DNA of 64,000 nucleotides, taken from contig KL647295.1 of the NCBI GenBank assembly GCA_000727475.1, positions 670,839 through 734,838 on the forward strand, in the 5' to 3' direction. Both the position numbers and the translations under genes were made by a program. Source of the DNA: Sarcocystis neurona. Its lineage: Eukaryota > Apicomplexa > Conoidasida > Eucoccidiorida > Sarcocystidae. A model generated the notes under the pieces. The model was not told the DNA's origin, made no database searches, and worked only from the letters and a program-made list of their open reading frames with translations. Every line of letters begins with the position of its first letter. Within the stretch, counting starts at the first letter, position 1. Shown one piece after another: positions 30,507 to 39,800 of this stretch.

Positions 30507-32830
30507 CTTGAGGCCTCGAGCAAGTCTGGGTTGAGTGTGGCTTCACATTCGAAGGGTGTCTCGCTGAGGAAGTCGCAGAAGGGGACGTCCTGTCGCCGGT
30601 CGCTGCAGAAGACGGCTGCTTTGGAGTGGGCCATATCGTAGCAGCTGCTGCTCCTGTCGCCTTCCGGCTGCGGCTGCCGCGCAGCCGCTGCTGCAGTCGC
30701 CTGCGTATCCGCAGCCTCCAGCGCGGCCGCGTCTCCTCCTGCCTTCGCCCGCAGCTCCTCTCTTGCATCCCGTGCTGCGCCTCCCGCTGCTGCCGCTCGC
30801 CTGCTCAGGCCCTCTGCAGCTTCCCCAGCAGCAGCAGCAGCAACGGCGGCGACTGCAGGCTGCGCGTCAGCGCTTGCGTGTGCAAAACTGCTGCTGCTGC
30901 TCTCCGCTGTCCTCCGGTTGCTACCTGTCGCGATGTTGGTGCTGTCTGCTGCGGCGCTGCTGCCCGTCGTTTTGCTGCTGTTGTCCGATACGGCCCTGTT
31001 CGTCTGCTGATGTGCAGCCGCGAGGAGAGCCGACGCAGCGGATGCAGCAGCTTCTCTCGCATCCTCTTCACTTGCTGCACCTACTTCACTGCGCTCCCGC
31101 TGCTGCTTTGTCTTTCTCTGCGGCCGCTGACGTCCCTGGTGGTGGCTACCAGAGTTCTCTTCCTTCGTCCACTCTCGGTGCTCTAGCTGCCGCTCTTGCT
31201 GCGGTTGCCGCTGCTGCTCCACTTGCGCCGTCTGCGAAGTAGTCGTGGGCTGCTGCACTTGCAGGTGGTCCTTTTGTGCCCCGGTGTGGCGCGCCGCAGC
31301 AGCAGAGGAAGGCGGCGCCGCTGACGTGTACGTACACGCCGTGGAGTCGGAGCGAAACAGGCGAAGACCCTCCGATACCGTGTCCAAGGCCAGCAGCAGC
31401 TGCTGCTTCCCCACACTTACGCTGCTTGTTGCTGCCCTACCTCCGATCATCTGCAGCGGCAGTGCATACTGCGAGGCGAGCGACTCGAAACACGGAGGGG
31501 TACCTTCAGCAGCAGCACCACGAAAATCAGCTCCAGAGGGAGCAGCCGGAGTCACCAACGTGACCGGCACAGCAGCAAGAGCGGCCGCGGCCACTGCAGC
31601 AGATGCACCAGCGGCAGGGGGAACAGCAGCAGCAGGAGGGATCCCTTCTCCTGGAGTAGAAGGCAGGTCCGGAGCAGCACGAATTGAAGAAGAAACCGCA
31701 GCTGCACTCCCAGCCCCGCCAGAGGACGAGGGTGCAGCACGCGGCGACTGGCTGCCGACACCCCGTCCAAGCATAGGCCTGGGGTTTGCAGGAGGACCTA
31801 CAGGCATCTGGCTCAAAAAATTCGTAGCACCAGCAGTGACAAGCGGAAAAGGAGGAGGAGGAGGAGAGGGAGGGGAAGGAAACGGTGCTGTGTGCGAGGG
31901 AGCCACAGCAGCAGCAGCAGCGGCGAAAACAGGAGAGACGCTGAAGCTGTGCAGAAAGACGTTCGAAGAAGGGGCACGCTTTGCTGGAGAACCGGAAGTG
32001 GGGCTTTTCGAGAAGACGACTTGGGATGTACGTACACCGGAAAAGTGCAGTGAAGAGACACTCAAAAAACAAAGAAAATTCAGCAGGAGTCCTCCCCGCA
32101 ATAAACGGCGATACAGACGGTAGAATTCATGGTAGCTGAACCCCAACAAAACGCCAACACGGGCGTCATGCAGTGCCGTGTCTTTGCTGCGGTAAGTTGC
32201 TGGTCGCCTCTCTTTCCGCCTCCGCCCACTTCGCCGGCCCGACGGGCGTGCGCTCTGTTCTGTTCTCTCGCAGCAATAGCCACTGCCGCGGCGGCTGTTG
32301 CTGCTAGGCCCTTCCCACCGCTCGAGCTGACGACGGCGATCCAACGCGGCAGCCGCCGTCAGCCTTCCTGCTGCTGCGTCTTCTTCTTCTTCTGTCCCAG
32401 ACGGTGACGCCTCGTCATCCGCTGAGTCTGCTGCTGCTGCTGTGTCTGCTCTGCCTGCCGGCACTGCTGCTAGTCCTGTCTCTGCGGCTCCCGCCGGATC
32501 CGCTGCTTCTAACGCTGCAGTTGCTCCTGAGAAAGCTTCTTGGGCAGCGGCTCCCGAAGCCTCAGGTGCTGCTGCTGCAGCTTCTCGTGCGGCCATGATG
32601 GCTGCTTCCCCTGAGGCGGCAGGACCACGCCGACGCAAACAGCTACAGCGTATGCTTCCTACCGAGGAGGGGTACCCCTCGTGACCCGGGAAGTTGCTGC
32701 GTATAAAACAGCAGCAGCTGCTGGAAGAAGAGCCACTCGATCCAGAGGGCGGGGCGACCGAGCAGCAGCTGCAAAGCGCAGACCTCCCCTCTGCAGCAGC
32801 GCTACGGGACGCTGTGTACGCCGCCTCCAT
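30507..32830 (-). CDS. Large Ala/Ser/Gln-rich protein, unknown function
   Basis: A 775-codon frame is open without a stop. It begins with ATG at 32830, and an internal ATG at about 32597 is an equally good start (MAAREAAAAAPEASGAAAQE). The C-terminal half is the best supported. It has a globular island (contains LASQYALPLQMIGG and LLLALDTVSEGLRLFRSD), a Gln/Lys/Glu-rich middle and a tail containing AVFCSDRRQDVPFCDFLSET. The last codons precede an AAG/GTAATG donor, so the exon ends at 30507 and the gene continues left. The section 31950-32290 is less protein-like and may hold an intron. A + strand frame overlaps 31245-32123 and is also protein-like, but its left part is Cys/Leu-rich shadow. 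Confidence 0.5.
31326..31337. promoter_or_regulatory. GTGTACGTACAC palindrome, copy 6
   Basis: Exact copy inside the proposed minus-strand coding frame. A degenerate copy, ATGTACGTACACC, lies at 32026-32038 in a section that may be intron. Confidence 0.4.
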
Positions 32831-33137
32831 GTGCGACCTGCGATATCGATCACCGCCCCGCGTTGCTGTAGGGGAATCGGCACGAATGCTAATAGAAGCG
32901 CTGCTGCTGCGTTCCCCTTCAGGGTTGCTGCGAAGTTGTCCTCATGCGAGGCTGCTACAAAGACTCGGTCTGCATGCGGTTCATATACACATGACGCTCG
33001 TGCTCCTCCAGCGGCACAAACACTCTGCAAACACATACACACATATATGCGTGTGGACGCGGCGATGTGAAGAGGAGTTGCTGCTGCGCCGGCAACGGGA
33101 CGCGCCGCGCACTTGCGGTTGCCGCTCAGTCACTTGA
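32694..33137 (+). CDS. Candidate + strand terminal exon overlapping a minus-strand start
   Basis: This + frame is open for 148 codons to a TGA. It contains a non-repetitive, Leu/Arg/Ala-rich stretch (RDAVYAASMCDLRYRSPPR, then ESARMLIEALLLRSPSGLLR and LLQRLGLHAVHIHMTLVL) that looks more like protein than its antisense. It overlaps the first 46 codons of the minus-strand frame starting at 32830, so both cannot be right unless that gene starts at its internal ATG. No domain is recognised. Confidence 0.35.
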   Translation: MLRIKQQQLLEEEPLDPEGGATEQQLQSADLPSAAALRDAVYAASMCDLRYRSPPRVAVGESARMLIEALLLRSPSGLLRSCPHARLLQRLGLHAVHIHMTLVLLQRHKHSANTYTHICVWTRRCEEELLLRRQRDAPRTCGCRSVT

Positions 33138-33152
33138 GCTGCAGAAGAGAAC

Positions 33153-33364
33153 GAGAGGTGTACGTACACCGCGGCGCCGAGGGCAAGGACAGGGATGAGC
33201 GGGAGGTGTACCTACACTGCAGTATTAAGGGATGAGAGGTGTACGCACACAACGCAGCATAAAGGGCGACGACGGGGATGAGTGGGAAATGTACGTACAC
33301 CTGTGTATAGAAGCCGACGACGGGGACGAGTGGGCGGTGTACGTACACCGCAGCATAAACGGCG
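33153..33364. repeat. 48-50-bp tandem array carrying the GTGTACGTACAC palindrome
   Basis: Five units have their palindromes (exact or degenerate) beginning at 33157, 33205, 33238, 33288 and 33336. Spacing is 48, 33, 50 and 48 bp, so unit 2 has a deletion. Each palindrome is followed by CGCAGCATAAA-like sequence and GGCGACGACGGGGATGAGTG. The first and last copies are exact. The last is a perfect 18-bp palindrome, GCGGTGTACGTACACCGC. The 48-bp period is a multiple of three, so frames stay open across it. Confidence 0.85.
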
Positions 33365-33632
33365 AGGACGGGGATACACAGAAGGGGAAAGGAAGACGGT
33401 ATGTGTCAGAGGGCTTTTATTCACTAGTGTGTATACAGCCGAGATCACCTGTGCCCCCAACAACTGCCAGACGTCGAAGGAAGTTCTGCGGCGGAGAGAG
33501 CGGTGCTCCAGGCGTTGGTCACGCGAAGGGCTGAAGCAGCAGCTGACGCTGCAACGAAGCGCCCGGCCAGCTGATCGCAGTCGCCCGAAACGCTGCTGGT
33601 CACTGTCACGGTGGCTGCTGCTGCTTCCCTGA

Positions 33633-34340
33633 GGGATCGGCAGCAGCGGCGGGGGACAACGGGCAACGGCAGCAGCAGCAGGGGACGTCCGCACACAACT
33701 GCAGCTGCAGCTGCACAAGCGGAAAGCCCCCAGCGACAGCAGCGGCAGCAGGAAGCACTCGCATGCCGCCGCAGCCGCAGCCGCAGCAGCAGCAGGACAA
33801 AGCAACCACACGTGGCAGCGCGGGCACGAAGCCACTCGCGAGAGCAGCGGTGACGGCCGCAAGCCTCAGCAGCAGCAGCGGGAAGCGCAAAAGGCAGCGA
33901 CGGCAGGGAAAGCAAACGGGAGAACTGGGAGACACGAGGAACTGCAGGCGCGCCCCGGCGACCCGCAGCAATGCAGTGAGGGCGCGGCGGCGGAAGCAGG
34001 AGAAGCCTGCAGCAGAATCTCTGTTGCAGCCCAAAACACCAGAGAGCATCTGGGTGCCGTACCAGCAGGCACCCTCCTTAGCAGACCGCAGGCGACAAAG
34101 CAATGCGCGTCCCGACCGGAACTAGTACGCAGGCAGCAGCCCAGGCGGACCCCAGCGGAGTACTCCCCGCGAACTTCACGTGGCACTGTCGATGCCGCTG
34201 TTTTAGACGACGGAAAGTTCGTCCTGCAGGAAGACAAAGAAAGTGAGAACGATTGGACTGAACACAACAAACGCAGCAGCAGCAGCAAGGATGAAGGAGC
34301 ACGATCAGTTGTTACTAATCGATGTGTTATTAGCTGCTGG
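33633..34340 (+). CDS. Gln/Ala-rich exon with acidic C-terminal segment, unknown
   Basis: The + frame opens after a TGA at 33630-33632 and has no ATG. Gln/Ala/Ser-rich sequence passes into SVAAQNTREHLGAVPAGTLL and then a clearly non-repetitive acidic stretch (DAAVLDDGKFVLQEDKESEN) near 34190-34250. The frame stays open far beyond, but after about 34350 it becomes Cys/Leu-rich, where the minus strand is the likelier coding strand. An exon boundary is therefore expected near 34300-34350. Upstream exons must supply the start. Function unknown. Confidence 0.4.
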
Positions 34341-34370
34341 CCAACTTGGCGCATGCACACACGTGTGTCC

Positions 34371-35609
34371 TTATTGGATGCTCATAGCCCATCGTCCTGC
34401 CGCGGCACTTGCTGCGGCTGGTGTTGCTGCTGTGTCCGGGGTGCGGTGCTGCTGCTGTGCGGCCTCGGATGCCGAGATGCAGCTGCTGGGGCGCCGCTGC
34501 GGGACGTGCTGCTGGTGCCGCTCGGCTGTTCGGGCCGCTGCAGCCGGTCCTGCTGTGCTGCGGCCACTGCTCCAGGCGGCACGAACCGTGCGCCTGGTGC
34601 TGGTATCGGTGTGTATACAAACTCACCTGCCTTGGCGGCCTACCAGCAGGACCGAGTTTTTTCTGTTGTTCTCCCAGGTTGGGTGCCACGCGTACGCAGC
34701 GCTGCTGGATATATTGTGGACACGCACTGCTGCTCGGTTGTCCAGCTCCTGCTGCACCCACACCCGCCGCGCACTGATGCCGCGGTTGTTCCCCGGCCTA
34801 CCGTCTGCTGGGGATGCGGCTCTGTCTTCTCCCACGCTCGTCCCTGTGCCGCTGTGCCACGGTTGCTGCTACTTCCTCTTCGTCTCCTCCGCACCCCTCG
34901 TGGGGGAAATCCCAGCAAACTGCACCTTTCCATACACACGCCACTCTGTTCTGCCTGGTGCTGCCGCCTCGGTGCATGCCCGGCTGCTGTTGATGCTGCT
35001 GCTCCTCGTCCACTCCTGCTGCAGACGGGCGCTCGTCTTATCCCGTCCTCCTCTAACGTTGCACAGAACTGCTGCGGCTGCAGGTGTGCGTTGTGCTGCT
35101 CCTCTGGCGCTCTCTCGAGCGCTTCCGCCGCAGCCGTGAGCGTCTGGTTGTTCGCGCGCGTCTGCGGCCCGCAGAGGTGCTGGCGCTGTGGAGAGGCGCA
35201 TCAGAAACAAGACGCGCAGCAGAGCAGCAGCAACACCAGCACACACCGGACGCAGCACCAGCCAGCGGCAGGGAAACCGCCGCAGCGACGACAACAGGAG
35301 CAGCAATCTTTAGTGGCAGCGGGTGCCCTTCTGCAGCACACGAGCAGGACCCGTTCCACCGTGTGAAGGAATCTTAGGGTAGCGCACTGCTCGCCGTTTC
35401 CTATCTTGGCCTCCCTGCTGGCTGTTTCCCTGCGCAGCACCGCCCCCTGCCTTTTCTCTCGCTGGTCGCAGGAAGCACTGCTGTTCAAGAAAAGCGACTT
35501 TCTGTCTGCCCTTGCAGTCCGCTGCTGCCGTTCTCGTCCTCGCACAGCTCTTCGTGCTCACGTTCCTTGGCGCTGCACGGCCGCTGCAGGGCAAGAAACC
35601 GGACGCCAC
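34371..35609 (-). CDS. Multi-exon Gln/Ala/Arg-rich protein, unknown function
   Basis: The best anchor is exon 34627-34821. It follows an AGACAG acceptor, contains RRVWVQQELDNRAAVRVHNI and AAYAWHPTWENNRKNSVLL, and ends at a canonical CAG/GTGAGT donor. An upstream exon ending at 34873 (contains EWRVYGKVQFAGISPTRG) joins it in phase 2. Downstream, a CAG acceptor before 34593 also joins in phase and leads to a CAG-rich tail ending WAMSIQ and TAA at 34371. The two implied introns are only 51 and 33 bp, which is suspiciously short, so one junction may be wrong. A further minus segment, 35310-35609 (contains QKVAFLEQQCFLRPA), may be an earlier exon. No domain. Confidence 0.45.
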
Positions 35610-36103
35610 TGCTGCCGCTGCCGCTGCAGGCCCCCCTCTGCAGTTCTCTTCCTGCAGCTTTTCTCCTGCTGCGCAGCTGACGCTGCTGCTCGCCTCCCGC
35701 AGTACGCCCGCGCTCGCGGCCTCTCCTCCAAGGCTGCCTTACGAATGTCTATACGCATTATATAAATATATATATATATATATTTTGAATGTGTGAATTG
35801 TCCACCCTGTGTACGCATATATATATACACTGTACACAAGAAAAAGAGTCGAAGCCTGGAACGTAGATAAATATCTGTGTCCATCTGTGTGTGTTTGTAT
35901 ATATGTGTGTATGCGTGTGTGTACGTGCCAGAGTGCGCCCCACGGGCATTGCCGTCGTATGTGCAGAGCGACAGCGCATGACACCAGCTCCGCCGCAGGA
36001 GCAGCAGCAGCCGGAACAGCGGAACTGCGTACTACGGACCTTCCGAAGAAGATCTGGTGCTGCAGTGCGTGAGAAGCGCCGGCAGCGCTGAAAGTGCCAA
36101 CAG
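35610..36103. other. Intergenic stretch, TA/GT tracts
   Basis: Short TA tracts lie near 35763-35785 and 35818-35830, and a GT-rich tract near 35885-35930. A + frame to 35794 begins with a hydrophobic segment (VLVLAQLFVLTFLGAA) after a good acceptor (CTGTCTGCCCTTGCAG). It could be a last exon on the + strand, but the minus strand is favoured here. Confidence 0.3.
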
Positions 36104-36385
36104 TTGCTCCGTGCTAATCCATCCCGCAGCACCAGCGGCAGCAACACAGAAGTCAGCAGCTGCAGCAGCTTTCTAGTCACCTACGACAGTCGTGAAGCAA
36201 CGGTGAGGACCGCAGCAGCTACGCTGGCGTGCCCTGCAGACCCCAGTAGCGACAGCAGCAACAGCGACAGCAGCAACAGCGACAGCAGCAACAGCGACAC
36301 CAACAACAGCGACATCAACAACAGCGACACCAGCAACAGTGACAAGAGCAACAGAAGAAGTTTGTTGTCCACTAGGCATGCGTAG
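36104..36385 (+). CDS. Candidate exon with SDSSN pentapeptide repeats
   Basis: The + frame reads Ser/Thr-rich sequence (contains CSSFLVTYDSREATVRTA), then about eight SDSSN-type pentapeptides (36241-36355), and ends in a stop shortly after. It begins about 750 bp before the ATG of the large coiled-coil gene on the same strand and could be an upstream exon of it or of another transcript. No ATG starts it. Confidence 0.3.
   Translation: MLRANPSRSTSGSNTEVSSCSSFLVTYDSREATVRTAAATLACPADPSSDSSNSDSSNSDSSNSDTNNSDINNSDTSNSDKSNRRSLLSTRHA
36241..36355 (+). repeat. 15-bp tandem repeat AGCGACAGCAGCAAC
   Basis: About eight copies. The first ones are nearly identical, the later ones drift to GACACCAAC, GACATCAAC and GACAAGAGC. 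The period is a multiple of three and encodes (S/N)SD(S/T/I/K)(S/N). Confidence 0.9.
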
Positions 36386-36855
36386 TGAGCAACAAGGGGG
36401 CCTCTGAGTGTGTAGCGGCTTCTGCAGGAGAGGGAATTACTTCACCGTTGACGTGTGCAGCGGCAGCAACAGCAGCAGCCCGGGGACTGAGGTGCAGCAG
36501 GGGCATCGCTGATAGCGCGAAGCGCATTCGTATTGCCAAATGCAGCAGCAAGTGCTGCTGCTCGGCACAGACAGCAGCACGAGAGACAAAGACGAGCACC
36601 AGAAGGGCTGTAGCAACAGAGCAGGCTACCGGATACCAAGTAGCGCAGTGATACTGGGCGAGGAGGAGGAGGAGGAGAAGCAGCAGTGGCAGCGTGCCGA
36701 GTAGCGCCATCACGCCTGAGTAGAAGAAGCAGCAGCAGCAGCACCACCGCAGACATCAAGGTGGGGTCAGAATTTTCAGCGTTGCCGCTTAGCTGATAGC
36801 AATAGTAGTACTTGTTGTAGCACAGGGTCTGGCTGCTGCGTGGGCAGGAGCGGAA
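36386..36855. other. Stretch with no supported gene
   Basis: Alternating CAG and CTG triplets leave short frames open on both strands. The minus strand has one ATG-initiated 113-codon frame with a Leu-rich start (36372-36713), which I do not trust because its hydrophobicity comes from CTG/CTC repeats. Confidence 0.35.
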
Positions 36856-39800
36856 ATGGACCAACAGGAGTGCGCCAGTGTTGAGGGCTGCAGCCTCCTG
36901 CCGCAGAGTCAGCTTCTTTGGTGGCTGCTGCAGCACGTAGGACAGCAGCTCAGGAACAAGCAGCACCGGCAGCAGCACTTCAACAGCAGCCAGCAGCAGG
37001 GCAGCGTCAAGCGTCAGAGCGCTTCCAGCGCCGCTAGCAGTTCACCGAGGGAAAGAGCTGCCGACAGACGAAGCCGCGGCGACACCTGCAGCGGCAGCAG
37101 CGATAGCGGCAGTAGTACTGACGACAGCAGCAGCAGCGGCGACGACAGCAGCAGCAGCGACGACGACAGCAGCCGGAGCGACGACAGCAGCAGCGAAAGT
37201 GCCAGTCGCACATGCAGCAGCCGCAGCAGCAGCGTCCCGACTGTCACTCCGCATGGCGGCCGCGTACGCTTCTACAGCAGCAGCAGAAGCTGCGTTTCGT
37301 CTCGTGCAGGAGAGACAAACAAGTCCGAAAAGAGAGGACGGGCTGTGCAACTGTCCCGAAAGAATCAACAGGAGCAGCAGGAACAGCAGCAGCGCCAGCG
37401 GAAGCCGGAGCAGTGGCAGCTGGAGGAGAAGCAGAATAAAGAAGCTACGCCAGGGTGGGAAACCGGTGGACATTGCACACGAGTTTCAGCGGTGCTCCAA
37501 GAGAGCGCGGCAACGCCCCACACCGTCCGCACACCAAGGACCACAGTAGCGTGCATCACATGTCAGAAGCTGCAGCAGCAGCTGTTTCTGCAGCAGGTGC
37601 GCCTGGCGTGCGCGGAACTGGAGAGCAAGCGGCTCCTTCAGAGCGTCGCCGTCGATCTCCGAGCTTCTAGGAAGGCGGCGGCAGAGGCACTGGCGCAGCT
37701 GCAGCGAGAGCACCATCAGCGAAGGCAGCAGCAGGAGCGACACAGCCAACAACAGCAACAGCAACAGGCCCTCTTGGTGCAGCAGCAAGGACTCATTGCA
37801 GCGCTGCAGCAGGAAGTGGAGGGCAAGAAGAAGCAGCTGCAGGCACTGCAGCAGCTCCGAGAGGCAGAACAGCAGGCGACGCAGCAACTCGCGAAGCAGG
37901 CGGTAAGCGTACTGTAGAAAAGACACACGCCGGGGCAGCAGGACGGCAGATAGGCGCATGCGACGCCAAAGTGGCAACACGGCCGACGAAGCGCGGTCGA
38001 CGCGGGAACTCGACTCGTACCGCGCGTCACTGCAGATGCACGTGCGTATACGCGCGTAGGTTTTTCTTCGCGCATGGGTGTCTGCGGGGTCTTTATTCTA
38101 CACGCAGATACACGTGGACACATATGTGTGGACATATGTGTGCATGAGGCTGCAGACAGGTCTGCAGAAGCGGCACAAGCATACGCCAGGATATGTACGC
38201 CTATGCAGACACATACGTGTATCTAGGGCCGCCACGCACTCGTATACATACACATATGTGGGTAGATAAAATTTACACACACATATATGTATGTATATAC
38301 GCGTTCTTCCACATATATATAGCTAGGGAAGACGTACATATATATATGTACGTGTATATACGCGTTCTTCCACATACATGTAGGTAGATGAAAGGTACAC
38401 ACACACACGCATATGTATATATATATGTGTGTCCACGCGTCCTCCCCCATATGTGTAGGTAGGGAAGAGGTACACATATATATATATATATATGTGTACG
38501 TTCGCCTTTTTCCATATATGCACTCAGACGGACTTTTCCTTATAACATGTCTAGATAGGTACAGAGGTACACGTACGTAAACAGTATTACGACGTAGGCA
38601 GGTCCACATGTGTATACATGTGTACGTGATATATGAGTCTGATCGACGAAAGGACGCAGGTTTTACGGTCGTCGGTCTCGTACGCCTACGCTCACGTCCG
38701 GTTGTACCCACATATGTGTGGAGGTGCGCAGGAAATGCTTCACCTGAATATATATAAAGACGAGGTCTATGTTGATATGCCACTGGTCGTATACATGAGT
38801 GTGCGTCGCTGTTATACTGCGTACAAATACGTATAGATATACATATACAGGGAGAAAAAGGAAGACATTTATGTTGACACGTATTCACCGATATACGTGG
38901 GCAGACCTGGCCTCCTGGTCCTCTTGACCACTATATATGGAAATGCATATGTGTATCCACAATGACAGAAGCGCGAAGTCTGCGCGAATCCTTGTGCACG
39001 GGTCTGTGAGCTAGACGCATCTCGTTTGAGGTGCTGTTGGGGGTGTCGCTGATGCTGCTGCTGCGACTTTGCGCGGCTGCGGAAAGCACCGACGAAGCGT
39101 GCGCGTAAAATGCGGAGACGTCGACCCTAGCAGTGTTATTCGTTCGACTGCTACTGCTTTGCTGTTGCCGCTGCTGTTGCAGGTTGAAGACAGGCAGCAG
39201 GAACAACAGCGGCAGGGTTCGCAGAGCGCGGTGCACCGCGACCTCGGCGCAAGAAAAGGAGTTCACGAGCTGCTGCGGCAGCTGCAGGAGCGGCACGCGC
39301 GCTGGTGCGAGTTGCTGCTACGCGCTGCAGGAAGCAAGCAGCAAGACTTGCTGCTGCGCGTCAGTAGGTTGCAGGCGCTGCTGCTGCAGCAACAAGAACA
39401 ACAGGCAGGGCGGCGACGTCTGCCATTGTCATGCTGTGCGACGCCTGGCTTGCTGCTGCATCATCAAAGAAAGAAGCAGCAGCAGCAGCGGCAGAGGAAC
39501 GAGCAGCAGATCGAAGCTGCTGAAGGCAACGCACGAGCGGACCAGTCGCAGCAGCACCACCAGCAGGATCGCGAGGCGCGTGCTGTTCGCCAGAACGGCA
39601 CTTCTTTCAACGCTGCTGCTGTTAACATGTCAGCCGCAGAAGCAGCAGAGGTGCAGCCGTGCGTAGCCTTGCAGAGCTCGCACCGCTGCGCCTGCGAATC
39701 CGTCAAAGTAGGTAGCGCATGTAATTCACGGGCTGCTGTGATTGCTGCAGCACCCACAAGTACTGCTGCTGCAGAAGCCAATCCTGCAGAGAGACCCCCC

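Noticed and set aside
30626..31242. Plus-strand Cys/Leu/Arg-rich frames opposite the minus-strand gene
   Set aside because: They are complements of CAG-type sense codons. The minus frame has the ordered islands and the donor.
36372..36713. ATG-started minus frame with a Leu-rich start resembling a signal peptide
   Set aside because: Hydrophobicity comes from CTG/CTC repeats and the rest lacks protein-like composition. No splice or context support.
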